Source: Achromobacter deleyi (GTDB lineage Bacteria; Pseudomonadota; Gammaproteobacteria; Burkholderiales; Burkholderiaceae_B). From it: a stretch of 64,000 bases of DNA. Under the pieces are notes generated by a model, which was not told where the DNA came from, did not search any database, and was given only the letters and a program-made list of their open reading frames with translations. The stretch covers positions 1,426,001 through 1,490,000 of the forward strand of contig NZ_CP065997.1 in the NCBI RefSeq assembly GCF_016127315.1. The letters run 5' to 3'. Shown in pieces: positions 16,673 to 25,818 of this stretch. Position numbers and translations under genes: made by a program. Within the stretch, counting starts at the first letter, position 1. Every line of letters starts with the position of its first letter.

Positions 16673-17728
16673 ATGTCATCCATCGTTCTGGATAACCTCA
16701 CCAAGCAATACGGTGGCGCGGCCGCGATCCACGGCGTCAGCTTCACCGTGCCGGCCGGCAGCTTCACCGTGCTGCTGGGCCCCTCGGGCTGCGGCAAGTC
16801 GACCACCCTGCGCATGATTGCCGGGCTCGACACGCCGACCTCGGGCACGATCCGCATCGGCGACCGCGACGTGACGCAGTTGCCGCCCGCCAAGCGCCGC
16901 ATTTCCATGGTGTTCCAGTCGTACGCGCTGTTCCCGCACCTGTCGGTGCGCGAGAACATCCTGTTCGGCCTGAAGGTGCGCAAGGAACCCGCCCGCGACT
17001 ACGACCGCCGCCTGCAACGCGTGGCCTCGTTGCTGGGCCTGGGCCACCTGCTGGACCGCAAGCCGTCGCAACTGTCGGGCGGCCAGCAACAGCGCGTGGC
17101 GCTGGGCCGCGCGGTGATTTCCGAAGCGCCGGTGTGCCTGATGGACGAGCCGCTGTCCAACCTGGACGCGCAGCTGCGTCATGAAATGCGGCGCGAGATC
17201 CGCGCCTTGCAGCAGGACCTGGGCATCACCATGGTGTACGTCACGCACGACCAGACCGAGGCCATGAGCATGGCCGACCAGGTGGTGCTGCTGCGCGGCG
17301 GCCAGATCGAACAGCACGATACGCCCGACGGCCTGTACGCCCGTCCGGCCAGCGAATTCGCGGCGCGCTTCATCGGCACGCCGCCCATGAACCTGATCAA
17401 CCTGATGCCGCTGCAGGGCGCCACCGTGATCGCCGGCACCCATGGCCCGGCCATCGCCGGCGCGCCGGAAGGCGCCGCCAAGCTGGGCGTGCGCCCCGAG
17501 CACATCCGCATCGACGGCGACGGCATCGCCGCCACGGTGGAAAGCGTGGAGTACTTCGGCGCCGATTCCATCGTGGTCTGCCGCATCGGCGACAGCCGCG
17601 GCGTGGCGGTGCGCGTGGGTGGCCACCTGCGGGCCCGCGCCGGCGAGGCGCTGCGCCTGTCGTGGCCGCACGAGCAACAGCATTTCTTTGCCGCCGATTC
17701 GGCGGTCATCAACACCGTCGGGCGCTGA
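16673..17728 (+). CDS. ugpC: ABC transporter ATP-binding protein, UgpC-like
   Basis: ATPase subunit of a carbohydrate-uptake-type-1 importer at the cytoplasmic face of the inner membrane. Walker [10 protein letters not shown] (36-44), signature LSGGQQQ (134-140), Walker B CLMDEP (155-160), and a C-terminal TOBE-like regulatory domain of about 110 residues as in MalK/UgpC; 351 residues. First gene of the transporter unit, followed 33 bp later by the binding protein. MalK, MsmK and UgpC are hard to separate by sequence alone, so the Ugp name rests on the neighbouring UgpB-like protein and phosphodiesterase. Confidence 0.85.
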   Translation: MSSIVLDNLTKQYGGAAAIHGVSFTVPAGSFTVLLGPSGCGKSTTLRMIAGLDTPTSGTIRIGDRDVTQLPPAKRRISMVFQSYALFPHLSVRENILFGLKVRKEPARDYDRRLQRVASLLGLGHLLDRKPSQLSGGQQQRVALGRAVISEAPVCLMDEPLSNLDAQLRHEMRREIRALQQDLGITMVYVTHDQTEAMSMADQVVLLRGGQIEQHDTPDGLYARPASEFAARFIGTPPMNLINLMPLQGATVIAGTHGPAIAGAPEGAAKLGVRPEHIRIDGDGIAATVESVEYFGADSIVVCRIGDSRGVAVRVGGHLRARAGEALRLSWPHEQQHFFAADSAVINTVGR

Positions 17729-17761
17729 AGACGCCCAATCCACAGGAAAGGAAACGCAATC

Positions 17762-19057
17762 ATGCGACGCATCGTACTCAAGACCCTGGCCGCCAGCCTT
17801 GCCGCCGCCTGCCTGTCGCTGCCCGTGCAGGCGCAGCAAAAGCCCGTCGAAGTGGAGTTCTACTACCCGGTCGCCGTGGGCGGCCCGATCACCAAGATCG
17901 TCGACGACATGGTGACGGACTTCGAAAAGGAAAACCCCGGCATCAAGATCAAGCCGATCTACGCCGGCTCGTACCAGGACTCGATCGCCAAGGCCCTGAC
18001 CGCGCTCAAGGGCGGCACGCCGCCGCAACTGGCCGTGCTGCTGTCGACCGACATGTTCACGCTGATCGACGAAGACGCCATCGTGCCGATCGACGGCCTG
18101 GCCAAGAGCGACGCCGACAAGAAGTGGCTGGGCGGCTTCTACGACGCCTTCATGCAGAACAGCCGCAGCGGCGGCCACACCTGGGGCGTGCCGTTCCAGC
18201 GTTCGACCATCGTGATGTACTACAACAAGGATCTGTTCAAGGCCGCCGGCCTGGATCCCGAGCGCGCGCCCGCCACCTGGGCCGAGCTGGTCGAGTACGG
18301 CAAGAAGCTGACGAAGCAGGACGCCAGCGGCAACACCACCCAGTGGGGCATCGAGATCCCGTCGGGCGGCGCCTTCGCCTACTGGCTGTTCCAGGCCCTG
18401 ACCACGCCGAACGGCGCGATCCTGATGAACGAGGCCGGCAACGAGGTCTACCTGGACAAGCCCGCCGTGGTCGAGGCCGCGCAGTACTGGCGCGACCTGT
18501 CGGCCAAGCACAAGGTCATGCCCACCGGCACCATCGACTGGGGCACCACGCCCAAGGACTTCCTGGAAAAGAAGGCCGCCATCATCTGGACCACCACCGG
18601 CAACCTGACCAACATCCGCAAGAACGCCGACTTCCCGTTCGGCGTGGCGATGATGCCGCAGCAAAAGCGCGGCGGCAGCCCGACCGGCGGCGGCAACTTC
18701 TACATCTTCAAGAGCGGCACGCCGGAACAGCAGCAGGCCGCGCTCAAGTTCGCGCAGTGGGCCACCACGCCTGAACGCGCCGCCGACTGGAGCATCGCCA
18801 CCGGCTACGTGGCCGTGACGCCCGCCGCCTGGCAGACCGAGAAGATGAAGAAGTACGCGCAGGAAGTGCCGGCCGCCGCCGTGGCGCGCGACCAGCTGCA
18901 AGTGAGCGTGGCCGAATTCTCGACCCACGAGAACCAGCGCGTCACCAAGACCCTGAACGACGCGCTGCAGGCCGCGCTGACGGGTTCGAAGACGCCGCAG
19001 CAGGCGCTGACGGACGCCCAGCGCGAGGCCGACCGCATACTGCGTTCCTACAAATAA
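17762..19057 (+). CDS. ugpB: Periplasmic substrate-binding protein, UgpB-like
   Basis: Binds the transported solute, probably sn-glycerol-3-phosphate or a glycerophosphodiester, in the periplasm. Signal peptide residues 1-24 (cleavage after VQA). Family features shared with E. coli UgpB: an N-terminal FYYPVAVGG segment, MYYNKDLFKAAGLDPERAPATW near residue 155, and the closing KTPQQALTDAQREADRILR. 431 residues is close to the expected length. A strong AGGAAAGG precedes the ATG. It is followed 13 bp later by the first permease. Specificity is inferred from similarity and neighbours. Confidence 0.88.
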   Translation: MRRIVLKTLAASLAAACLSLPVQAQQKPVEVEFYYPVAVGGPITKIVDDMVTDFEKENPGIKIKPIYAGSYQDSIAKALTALKGGTPPQLAVLLSTDMFTLIDEDAIVPIDGLAKSDADKKWLGGFYDAFMQNSRSGGHTWGVPFQRSTIVMYYNKDLFKAAGLDPERAPATWAELVEYGKKLTKQDASGNTTQWGIEIPSGGAFAYWLFQALTTPNGAILMNEAGNEVYLDKPAVVEAAQYWRDLSAKHKVMPTGTIDWGTTPKDFLEKKAAIIWTTTGNLTNIRKNADFPFGVAMMPQQKRGGSPTGGGNFYIFKSGTPEQQQAALKFAQWATTPERAADWSIATGYVAVTPAAWQTEKMKKYAQEVPAAAVARDQLQVSVAEFSTHENQRVTKTLNDALQAALTGSKTPQQALTDAQREADRILRSYK

Positions 19058-19070
19058 ATCCGCAAGCACG

Positions 19071-19946
19071 ATGAGCCGCTCTTTGAATGCGCTTTATGGC
19101 TGGCTGCTGTTGCTGCCAGCCATCGTGCTGCTCGCCGCGTTCACGCATTACCCGGCGCTGGCGACGCTCTGGCACAGCTTCTATTCGACCCCGAAGGGCG
19201 CGCGCCCGGCCCGCTTCGTCGGGCTGGACAACTACGCCGTCATGCGCGACGACCCGGTGTTCTGGCAGTCACTGTGGAACAACCTGTGGTTCGCGCTGGG
19301 CACCATTCCGACCTCGATCGGCATCGCGCTGGTCATGGCGCTGTGGGTGAACCGCAACCTGCGCGGGCGCGGTTTCCTGCGCATGGCGTACTTCACGCCG
19401 ACGGTGCTGCCGATGGTGGCGGTGGCCAATATCTGGCTGTTCTTCTACACCCCGCAGTACGGCCTGATCGCGCAGGTGATGCAGCTGTTCGGCTCGCCCG
19501 GCCCCAACTGGCTCGGCAACCGCGAAACCGCGCTGCCGGCGCTGATGCTGGTGACGGTGTGGAAGGAATCCGGCTTCTTCATGATCTTCTACCTGGCCGC
19601 GTTGCAGACGGTGTCGCCGTCGCTGCGCGAGGCGGCGATGCTGGAAGGGGCCTCGCGCTGGCAGTACTTCCGGCGCGTGCTGTGGCCGCTGCTGATGCCG
19701 ACCACGCTGTTCGTGCTGATCAACGCGCTGATCAATGCCTTCCGGCTGGTGGACCACGTGGTGGTCATGACCCGCGGCGGGCCCGACAACGCCAGCACGC
19801 TGCTGCTGTACTACATCTACCAGGTGGGCTTCAGTTTCTGGGACACCGCCTACGCCGCGACGCTGACCGTCGTGCTGCTGGTGGTGCTGGCGCTGACGGC
19901 GCTGATCAAGTTCCGCTGGCTGGACCGCAGGACGCACTACCAATGA
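19071..19946 (+). CDS. ugpA: ABC transporter permease, UgpA-like
   Basis: Inner-membrane permease with about six hydrophobic segments over 291 residues. The cytoplasmic EAA loop that docks to the ATPase is visible (LREAAMLEGASRWQYFRRV, about residues 185-203). The sequence, including the C-terminal FRWLDRRTHYQ, resembles E. coli UgpA. Its stop codon overlaps the next start (ATGA), indicating translational coupling to the partner permease. Confidence 0.88.
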   Translation: MSRSLNALYGWLLLLPAIVLLAAFTHYPALATLWHSFYSTPKGARPARFVGLDNYAVMRDDPVFWQSLWNNLWFALGTIPTSIGIALVMALWVNRNLRGRGFLRMAYFTPTVLPMVAVANIWLFFYTPQYGLIAQVMQLFGSPGPNWLGNRETALPALMLVTVWKESGFFMIFYLAALQTVSPSLREAAMLEGASRWQYFRRVLWPLLMPTTLFVLINALINAFRLVDHVVVMTRGGPDNASTLLLYYIYQVGFSFWDTAYAATLTVVLLVVLALTALIKFRWLDRRTHYQ

Positions 19947-20743
19947 AAGACAAGCTCGATACCCTGGGCGCGTGGGCGCTGGGCCTGCTGTGGATCCTGC
20001 CGCTGGCGTATGCCGTGTGGGCGGCGTTCCACCCGCCGGCCTACGCCACCCGCTTCGACCTGTTCGCGCCGCTCACGCTCGACAACTTCGCGCGCGCCTG
20101 GCAGGCCGCGCCGTTCCCCCGCTATTTCGCCAACACCTTCCTTTTGGTGACGATGGTGCTGGCGGCGCAGCTGGTGCTGTCGACGCTGGCCGGCTACGCC
20201 TTCGCGCGCTTCGAGTTCCGCGGCCGCGATTTCGTCTTCATGCTGGTGCTGCTGCAGCTGATGATCATGCCGGACGTGCTGCTGGTGGAGAACTACCGCT
20301 CCATGAGCCAGTTGGGCATCCGCGACACGGTGTTCGCCATCGGCCTGCCGTATTTCGCCTCGGCCTTCGGCATCTTCCTGCTGCGCCAGACCTTCAAGAC
20401 CGTGCCGCGCGAGCTGGAAGAGGCCGCGCGCATGGAGGGCGCCAACGCCCTGCAGGTGCTGTGGAAGGTGTACGTGCCACTGGCCAAGCCGATCTACGTG
20501 GCCTACGGGCTGGTGTCGGTCAGCCACCACTGGAACAACTTCCTGTGGCCGCTGATCATCACCAACTCGGTGGAATCACGGCCGCTGACGGTCGGCCTGC
20601 AGGTGTTCTCGTCCACCGACCAGGGCATCGACTGGTCGGTGATCACCGCCGCCACGCTGATGTCGGCGGCGCCCCTGCTGATCGCCTTCCTGCTGTTCCA
20701 GCGCCAGTTCGTGCAGTCGTTCATGCGCGCCGGCATCCGCTGA
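19943..20743 (+). CDS. ugpE: ABC transporter permease, UgpE-like
   Basis: Second permease of the importer, 266 residues with six hydrophobic segments and an EAA loop (EEAARMEGANALQVLWKVY, about residues 157-175). The ATG at 19943 overlaps the upstream stop by ATGA; the frame is open further upstream, but that part lies within ugpA. Last gene of the unit. Its stop is 13 bp from the convergent effector gene, with no terminator in between. Confidence 0.88.
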   Translation: MKDKLDTLGAWALGLLWILPLAYAVWAAFHPPAYATRFDLFAPLTLDNFARAWQAAPFPRYFANTFLLVTMVLAAQLVLSTLAGYAFARFEFRGRDFVFMLVLLQLMIMPDVLLVENYRSMSQLGIRDTVFAIGLPYFASAFGIFLLRQTFKTVPRELEEAARMEGANALQVLWKVYVPLAKPIYVAYGLVSVSHHWNNFLWPLIITNSVESRPLTVGLQVFSSTDQGIDWSVITAATLMSAAPLLIAFLLFQRQFVQSFMRAGIR

Positions 20744-20756
20744 GCGACGCCAGGCG

Positions 20757-23153
20757 CTAGGCCCGGCCCGCCAGGAAGGCCGGGTTCTGCCAACCCTGCA
20801 GGTCGCGCACCTGCTGCTGGTCGCCGGCCATCAGGCTGGCCTCGCGCTGCAAGGAGGCCTGCAGCGACGACTGGTGCGCCTCCAGCTGCTGGCGCGACCA
20901 GCCGGAGAAATCCGCCTGCCGCTCGCCCGCCTGCGCCGGGCTGTGCAGGGCCTGGTACATGGACAGCAGCACATCGTGCTCGTTGGCCAGCGGGTTGAAC
21001 ACCGGCTGCGCCCGGTCCGCGACGAAGCGGACGCGCAATTCGGTGCCGCCCCGCGCATCCAGCGCCGTCTCGAACTGCATGCCGCGCGCGCCCTCGGGAA
21101 AACCGCGCCGGTGATCATCCAGCGTCAGGCGGCCCGGCTCGCCGCCGCTGTCGCCGGCCATGGCGCCGGTATAGGCCGACGGCGCATGCATCAGGAAGCT
21201 GTACAGCTTGCGGTCCGGGTCGGCCACCGACAGGCTGCCGTCGGCGTTGCGGGTGACGGCCGGATCCTGGCCGTTGCCGCCTTCAGCCGCGGCGGCGAAA
21301 TACCAGGCCATGGCGCGCGCCGTGGTCAGGTTGGCGGTGACCGCGACCTGCTGGATGCCTTCGCCCACCGCGACGGCGCCGAAGGCCGGCTGGCCATTGG
21401 CGCGCAGGGCCTGCGTGAGATTCTCGCCGATGTGCATCTGGCGGCGCACGTCGGCCAGCCCTTGCGAGGCGCCGGCGTCGGTGGCGCGCTGCATCACCCG
21501 TACATCGATGCCATCACGCACGATGCCGCCGTCGCGCGGCGACGCCAGCAGGCCGAGCGCGGCACGGCCGGCCCCCTGGGTGTAGGCCAGCTCGCTCTTG
21601 CCCGCGGCGCGCCGCTCCAGCAGCCGCCCCGGCACGTTGGGCAGGTCGGACAGGAAGCGGCCGACGCTGGACAGCCCGCGCGCGATCGAACCGAAAAAGG
21701 ACTGGAACGCCGACTTGGCCCGCGCCGCCAGGCCCAGCGTCTGCGCGCGCGCCTGGCCATCGCCCAGGGCGACCGGATGGCGCAGGGCGGTGCCTTGCGC
21801 GGCATCCGATGGCGCGGTCTTGAGCGCCTCGCCCACTTGCGCCAGTTCGCGTTGCAGCGCGTCCATGCGCGGCGCGCGTTCCAGCGACACCAGCAGGGTG
21901 CGATCGGTGGCGGTCTGGCGCGACTGTTCCTGCGCGATCAGGTTGTCCAGTTCCTTGAACTGCGGTTGCAGCGATTGCAGGGTGCTTTCGACCAGGCTGA
22001 GCGCCCCCCGATTGGTCGCCAATTCGGGGAAGTCGCGCAGCGCGGTCAGGCCCAGGTAGGCGCCGCCGAGCACGGCGGTGGCGTTGATACCGATGCCGGT
22101 CGGGGTCCACCCCATCGGCGAGGTGACGATGCTGGTGGCCGTCGGGATCGCCACCGCCGCGGTGGTCCATCCCAGCGTGGTCAGCCCGGCCGACATGGCG
22201 CCGCGCGCCTGGTGGTTCCAACGCGACAGCGTGTCCCAGTTCGACAGCGTCGGCGCATTCAGCCGCTCGCCATCGGGCACGCGCAGCGCGTCGCCGCCCA
22301 TGCGGCGCAGTTGCTCGTTGAGCTTGGCCATTTCCAGGTCGATCTTGCCGGCGACCTCGCCGGCGCGCGCCAGGTTGCGCTCGGAGACGGTCTGGCTGGG
22401 CGCGACGCCGGAGCCTTCGGCCACTGGCGTGCCGCCACCCGGCAGATAGGCGCGGACCGTGCTCGCCACCGTCGACACGGTGCTGGCCACGGTCGACGTC
22501 ACCGCGCCGAGCGCGTTGCCGCCCAGGGCCATCATGCGGCTCAGGATGCCGTCCTGCTGCTGTTGCGTCTGCTGCGCGACGGCCTCGCGGGCCGGCGTGG
22601 ATCCGGTCTCGACATTCAGGCCCGGATCGCCGATGTCTCCCAGCAGCGCGGACAGCGGCAGGATCTCCACGTCGTCCAGCGAGGACGGCCCCGTCGATCC
22701 GACCGGCCCGTCCGGCAGCGCCTGCCGTTCCAGTTGGCGGGCGTTGTAGGCGGCGACGCCATCGTCGTCGCAATCGAAGAACTCGTCTTCGCCGTCATCC
22801 ACCTCGGTCAGCGTGTCATCGTCCTCGGTGTCGGTGCGGACCTCGTCACCGGCGCCGCCGTCGGCGCGCACCTCGGCGTCGTCATCGACGGGGTCACCGT
22901 GCATGGCAAAGGTGAACGCCTCGGCGGCCTCCCAGAAGGCCGACAGCGCGCCGCTGAACCAACCCCGGCTCTGCGCCGCGTCCTCGCGCAACGCGCTGGT
23001 GCCGCCTTCGCCGACGGCCACCATCGTGCCTTGCAGCCCGCCCTGGCCGGGTTGGGGCGACGCCTGCGTCCCGGCGGTCTTGCCGGTCGCGTTGTCCTGC
23101 GGAGGGGGCAGCTCGCCACCGGCCACGCGGCCGGCATTGGGATTGATGAACAT
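20757..23153 (-). CDS. Large effector-like protein next to three type III chaperone-like genes
   Basis: Not recognised as a known family. 798 residues. The N terminus (MFINPNAGR, then a Gly/Pro/Gln-rich stretch to about residue 55) looks unstructured, as in type III secretion signals. Residues 86-131 are very acidic. Residues 190-235 are Ala/Thr/Ser/Val/Gln-rich, with repeated STVAS units. A Gly/Ala/Thr-rich hydrophobic hairpin spans about 315-372, so membrane insertion is possible. Coiled coil is likely around 385-445. The C-terminal half is globular with no motif I can name. GGGAG precedes the start, and the last chaperone-like gene ends 15 bp upstream. A secreted effector or translocator is the best reading; no secretion apparatus is in the window. 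Confidence 0.65.
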   Translation of the reverse strand: MFINPNAGRVAGGELPPPQDNATGKTAGTQASPQPGQGGLQGTMVAVGEGGTSALREDAAQSRGWFSGALSAFWEAAEAFTFAMHGDPVDDDAEVRADGGAGDEVRTDTEDDDTLTEVDDGEDEFFDCDDDGVAAYNARQLERQALPDGPVGSTGPSSLDDVEILPLSALLGDIGDPGLNVETGSTPAREAVAQQTQQQQDGILSRMMALGGNALGAVTSTVASTVSTVASTVRAYLPGGGTPVAEGSGVAPSQTVSERNLARAGEVAGKIDLEMAKLNEQLRRMGGDALRVPDGERLNAPTLSNWDTLSRWNHQARGAMSAGLTTLGWTTAAVAIPTATSIVTSPMGWTPTGIGINATAVLGGAYLGLTALRDFPELATNRGALSLVESTLQSLQPQFKELDNLIAQEQSRQTATDRTLLVSLERAPRMDALQRELAQVGEALKTAPSDAAQGTALRHPVALGDGQARAQTLGLAARAKSAFQSFFGSIARGLSSVGRFLSDLPNVPGRLLERRAAGKSELAYTQGAGRAALGLLASPRDGGIVRDGIDVRVMQRATDAGASQGLADVRRQMHIGENLTQALRANGQPAFGAVAVGEGIQQVAVTANLTTARAMAWYFAAAAEGGNGQDPAVTRNADGSLSVADPDRKLYSFLMHAPSAYTGAMAGDSGGEPGRLTLDDHRRGFPEGARGMQFETALDARGGTELRVRFVADRAQPVFNPLANEHDVLLSMYQALHSPAQAGERQADFSGWSRQQLEAHQSSLQASLQREASLMAGDQQQVRDLQGWQNPAFLAGRA

Positions 23154-23167
23154 GGCGGCGCTCCCGG

Positions 23168-23596
23168 TCAGGCGGCGAGTTGCGGCAGTTCAGGCGTGAC
23201 GCGGCCCTGCACCACGTCGCGCCACAGCAGCCCGACATCGGCAAAGGCATCCAGCGCGGCGGCCAGCGCCGGCGCGTCGCACAGGGCCAGCGGCGCACGG
23301 GCGCACAGCACCACGACCCCGGTGCCCGCCTGCAGGCCGAGCGTGCAGCCGCCCGTGCCCACCCACAGGGCGTTGGCTTCGAGCATCAGCTGCAGCAGCC
23401 TGTCGCGCGCGACCTGCGGAGCCGGCCGTCCCAGCGTGGCGAAGAAGGCGATGTCACCGGCGTCGGCATCGCCTTCGACGGACAGGCCGACCACGATGTC
23501 GGCGATGACCAGTTCCTGGTTGGCCAGGAAATCCTCGACCGGCGACAGGCCGGCGAGGCGCGCGTAGTCTTCGAGCAGCGTTTCATAGCGGGACAT
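23168..23596 (-). CDS. CesT-like type III secretion chaperone (third of three)
   Basis: 142-residue small protein with the CesT/Tir-chaperone pattern: an N-terminal helix (YETLLEDYARLAGL), a beta-rich middle (NQELVIADIVVGLSVEG), a second helix with LLQLMLEANALW and the GTGGCTLGL turn, then a C-terminal helix. Such dimeric cytoplasmic proteins bind the N-terminal region of a secreted effector. AGGAG precedes the start. It lies immediately before the large effector-like gene and is the likeliest partner. Assignment rests on overall pattern, not on a search. Confidence 0.7.
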   Translation of the reverse strand: MSRYETLLEDYARLAGLSPVEDFLANQELVIADIVVGLSVEGDADAGDIAFFATLGRPAPQVARDRLLQLMLEANALWVGTGGCTLGLQAGTGVVVLCARAPLALCDAPALAAALDAFADVGLLWRDVVQGRVTPELPQLAA

Positions 23597-23622
23597 GGGA
23601 AGGCTCCTGTCGCAAAGCGGAT

Positions 23623-24045
23623 TCAGCGGGGACCGGCGGGGTGACCCAGCCCTTGGTCGATGGCGGTTGCCCAGGCGCTCGAGGCCTCGGCCAGGTCGCG
23701 CCAGGCTTGCGCCAGGCGCTCGGGCGGCAGATCCAGCGGCTGGCGGCTGGCCAGCACCAGATGGCCCGATTGCTGCAGGCCGAGGGTGGCGCCGCGGGTG
23801 GCGGGACCGAGGGTGTTGGCCTGCAATAGCAACGGCAGCAGGCCCGCGGGCGGCTCGGCCGGCAGCGGTTGCGCGCCGACGCGGCAGGCGCCCTGCATGG
23901 CGCCGCCCAGGCCGTCGTCGACATACGCCAAGGCGATGGCGGCGCCGTCGATGACGAGTTCCTGGCGGTCGGCCAGCGCCGGCGCATCGACGCCGATATG
24001 GATGGCGAGGTCGGCCAGGGCGGCGTGATAGCGTGCTTCGGACAT
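23623..24045 (-). CDS. CesT-like type III secretion chaperone (second of three)
   Basis: 140 residues with the same plan as its two neighbours: ALADRQELVIDGAAIALAY in the first half, LLPLLLQANTLGPATRGATL in the middle and a C-terminal helix. The shared LLxANxL...GATLGL core marks all three as paralogues. It lies 27 bp upstream of the third copy and 32 bp downstream of the first, so all belong to one transcript with the effector-like gene. GGAG lies about 11 bp before the ATG. Confidence 0.68.
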   Translation of the reverse strand: MSEARYHAALADLAIHIGVDAPALADRQELVIDGAAIALAYVDDGLGGAMQGACRVGAQPLPAEPPAGLLPLLLQANTLGPATRGATLGLQQSGHLVLASRQPLDLPPERLAQAWRDLAEASSAWATAIDQGLGHPAGPR

Positions 24046-24077
24046 GGGCGTAGGGCTCCAGCGCGGGGTTGGCGGGA

Positions 24078-24536
24078 TCAGGCGCGCAGATGCAGCATGG
24101 CGGCGCCGGCGTCCGTGGCGGGCGGCGACGCGGGCCGCGTCAGTTGCGCGGCCCAGGTCTGGGCGTCGACGCAGAGACTGGCCAGCAGGGCGTCCAGCGT
24201 GGCGGCGGTCAGGGAACCGATGCGCCGCGCCGCGCTGAGCATCACGGTGTCGTCGCCGCGCAGGCCCAGCGTGGCGCCATGCGTGCCGGCCCACAGGTTG
24301 TCCGCCCGCAGCAGCAGCCGGCAGACCGCCACCGGGACACCGGCAGGAAAGCGCGCCACGTCGGCGCGGCACAGCAGCCGGCCGTCATCGGCAGGGCGGT
24401 CGGGCCCGGCGGGCTCGAACCACAGGCTGATGGCGCGCCCGCCGATGACGACGGCCTGTGTCCGCGCCACGTCGGCATGGGCCGGACGGCGGCGCGCGTA
24501 GGCGTCCAACAGGGCGAGATAACGATCCTGGCTCAT
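24078..24536 (-). CDS. CesT-like type III secretion chaperone (first of three)
   Basis: 152 residues. RTQAVVIGGRAISLWFEP and CRLLLRADNLWAGTHGATLG follow the same pattern as the two downstream paralogues. The ATG at 24536 is preceded by GGAAG; a longer frame reaches 24704 but has no support. It heads the operon. Upstream lie a 15-bp direct repeat and the terminator of the next gene, so the promoter must lie in 24537-24703. Confidence 0.66.
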   Translation of the reverse strand: MSQDRYLALLDAYARRRPAHADVARTQAVVIGGRAISLWFEPAGPDRPADDGRLLCRADVARFPAGVPVAVCRLLLRADNLWAGTHGATLGLRGDDTVMLSAARRIGSLTAATLDALLASLCVDAQTWAAQLTRPASPPATDAGAAMLHLRA

Positions 24537-24555
24537 GTCACGGCTTCCGCGTAAA

Positions 24556-24586
24556 GGGGATGATCGGCGGGGGGGATGATCGGCGG
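24556..24586. repeat. Tandem direct repeat before the chaperone operon
   Basis: GGGGATGATCGGCGG occurs at 24556-24570 and again at 24572-24586 (16-bp period), 20-50 bp before the first chaperone-like gene. It could be a paired activator site or a simple duplication. The rest of 24587-24702 is GC-rich with no other recognisable element. Confidence 0.6.
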
Positions 24587-24702
24587 ATGGCGCGAGGCCA
24601 CCCTCGCCCATGAGTAACGGGCAGGCCGGAATGGTTCCGTGACAGCGGACGCGGCGGAGCGGGCGGGTTGGGTTGGGGCCAGTGCGCGGCCGCGAAGCGC
24701 CC

Positions 24703-24737
24703 AAAGAAAAAGCCGGATTCGGGATCGGATCCGGCTT
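24703..24737 (-). terminator. Terminator for the gene at 24766, minus strand
   Basis: AAGCCGGAT (24710-24718) and ATCCGGCTT (24729-24737) form a perfect 9-bp stem. On the minus strand it is followed by TTTCTTT. It separates the small gene to the right from the chaperone/effector operon. Confidence 0.75.
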
Positions 24738-24765
24738 CGGGGACGGGGCGGCGGGCGCCGCCCGG

Positions 24766-25083
24766 TCAGTAACCGACCGTCAGGCCGGGCAGGTCCACGG
24801 TGATGCGCGGGCGCTCCAGCGCCAGCGCCAGGTGCTCGGCGAACTCGCGGGCTTCCTTGGCGTCGGTGGACAGGATGTCGTAGCCCAGCGCGTCGGCCAC
24901 GCCCAGCACCTTGTCCAGCAGCAGCACCTTGCCGCTCGGGCGCAGGGGTTCACAGCCCAGGGTTTCCCAGGCGCCGTCGAACCAGTCGCGGGCGTCGTTC
25001 TGGCGCTGCGGGCTGGGTTCGACGTTGGCCGACAGGTCCAGCGAACGCCGGGTGTCGAAAACGATGGTGATGTCGCTGCGCAT
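24766..25083 (-). CDS. Small conserved-looking protein, function unknown
   Basis: 105 residues, not recognised. It begins MRSDITIVFDTRRSLDL and contains mixed alpha/beta-like sequence (KVLLLDKVLGVADALGYDIL, then a helix EAREFAEHLALALERP), so it is probably a small cytoplasmic globular protein. AAGGA lies upstream of the ATG at 25083. It is on the same strand as, and 80 bp from, the DUF1840-like gene and may be cotranscribed with it. It ends before a clear terminator. Confidence 0.6.
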   Translation of the reverse strand: MRSDITIVFDTRRSLDLSANVEPSPQRQNDARDWFDGAWETLGCEPLRPSGKVLLLDKVLGVADALGYDILSTDAKEAREFAEHLALALERPRITVDLPGLTVGY

Positions 25084-25163
25084 GGCAGGGATTCCTTGAA
25101 ATGGCGTCAGCCGCAAAGGGTAGGGAAAAATCGCCGGGCAGATTGTCCGTCCGGCGACATTGC

Positions 25164-25508
25164 CTACCAGCCGCGGGAGACTTCCCAGGTGACCTCGGCG
25201 CCGGCGGCCTGCGACTGGCGCATCATGTCCAGCAAGGGGAAGGCGCGTTCCTTCAGGCCGACCGCGCGCGCCATGGGGGCCACGGGCGCCTTGTCCTCGT
25301 CTTCCTCGTCCTCGTCGTGGCTGCCCTGGGACTCCTCGATGGCCCGCTCGATGCCCTGGATGGCCGGGCCGAGCTGGTCGGCGGTGAAAACGCCGCGCTC
25401 GGGGATCTTGTCGCCGAAGGACTTGCCCGCCGCCTGCAGCAGGATGCCGGCGTGGTCGGTCAGCATCAGGACTTCGGCCACGACCTTGGAGTGAAATGTA
25501 ATCAGCAT
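25164..25508 (-). CDS. DUF1840 family protein
   Basis: 114 residues. The opening [20 protein letters not shown] and the helix [10 protein letters not shown] follow the pattern of DUF1840, a family of small proteins found mainly in betaproteobacteria with no known function. An acidic patch (DEDEEDEDK, around residue 65) separates the two halves. GGAGACC precedes the ATG at 25508. It is divergent from argS. Confidence 0.8.
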   Translation of the reverse strand: MLITFHSKVVAEVLMLTDHAGILLQAAGKSFGDKIPERGVFTADQLGPAIQGIERAIEESQGSHDEDEEDEDKAPVAPMARAVGLKERAFPLLDMMRQSQAAGAEVTWEVSRGW

Positions 25509-25818
25509 ATTCCGGTCTCCCTCACTATTGAATACCTTCCATACACTACCGCAACGCCCAGGGGATGCCAACTGGCCCCCGCGGCGGGCCATGCCGGGGC
25601 GGGGGCCGCGCCCGGTGGCGGCCGCCAAATCAAGCTATGATTCAGGAGATTCCCGTGACGGCAGACGCCGCGGCGGCCGAGAATCCGGCGCCCAGGCGCG
25701 GTCGTGCCCCGAGCGGCGCGCCCGCCGGCCCGATCCCGCCCCCTGGCGCCGCCGGCGGGCCCGTACGCGCCCCCGGCCCGACGCCTTCGTCACCCACCCA
25801 GAACTTCTCCAGACGCCC
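25509..25818. other. Gene-free interval between the DUF1840 gene and argS
   Basis: 310 bp of very GC-rich sequence between divergent genes. It must hold both promoters, but no convincing -10/-35 pair was found. An AGGAG-GTG pair at about 25643-25657 could start a 66-codon Pro/Ala-rich frame that runs into argS; its composition makes it unlikely to be a real protein. Confidence 0.5.

Noticed and set aside
16676..19069. A 797-codon minus-strand open frame opposite the transporter genes
   Set aside because: Opposite ugpC-like and ugpB-like genes with intact motifs; no protein-like composition.
20757..24536. Recently acquired genomic island
   Set aside because: No integrase, tRNA boundary or shift in base composition is visible around the effector-like locus, so recent transfer is not supported by this window.
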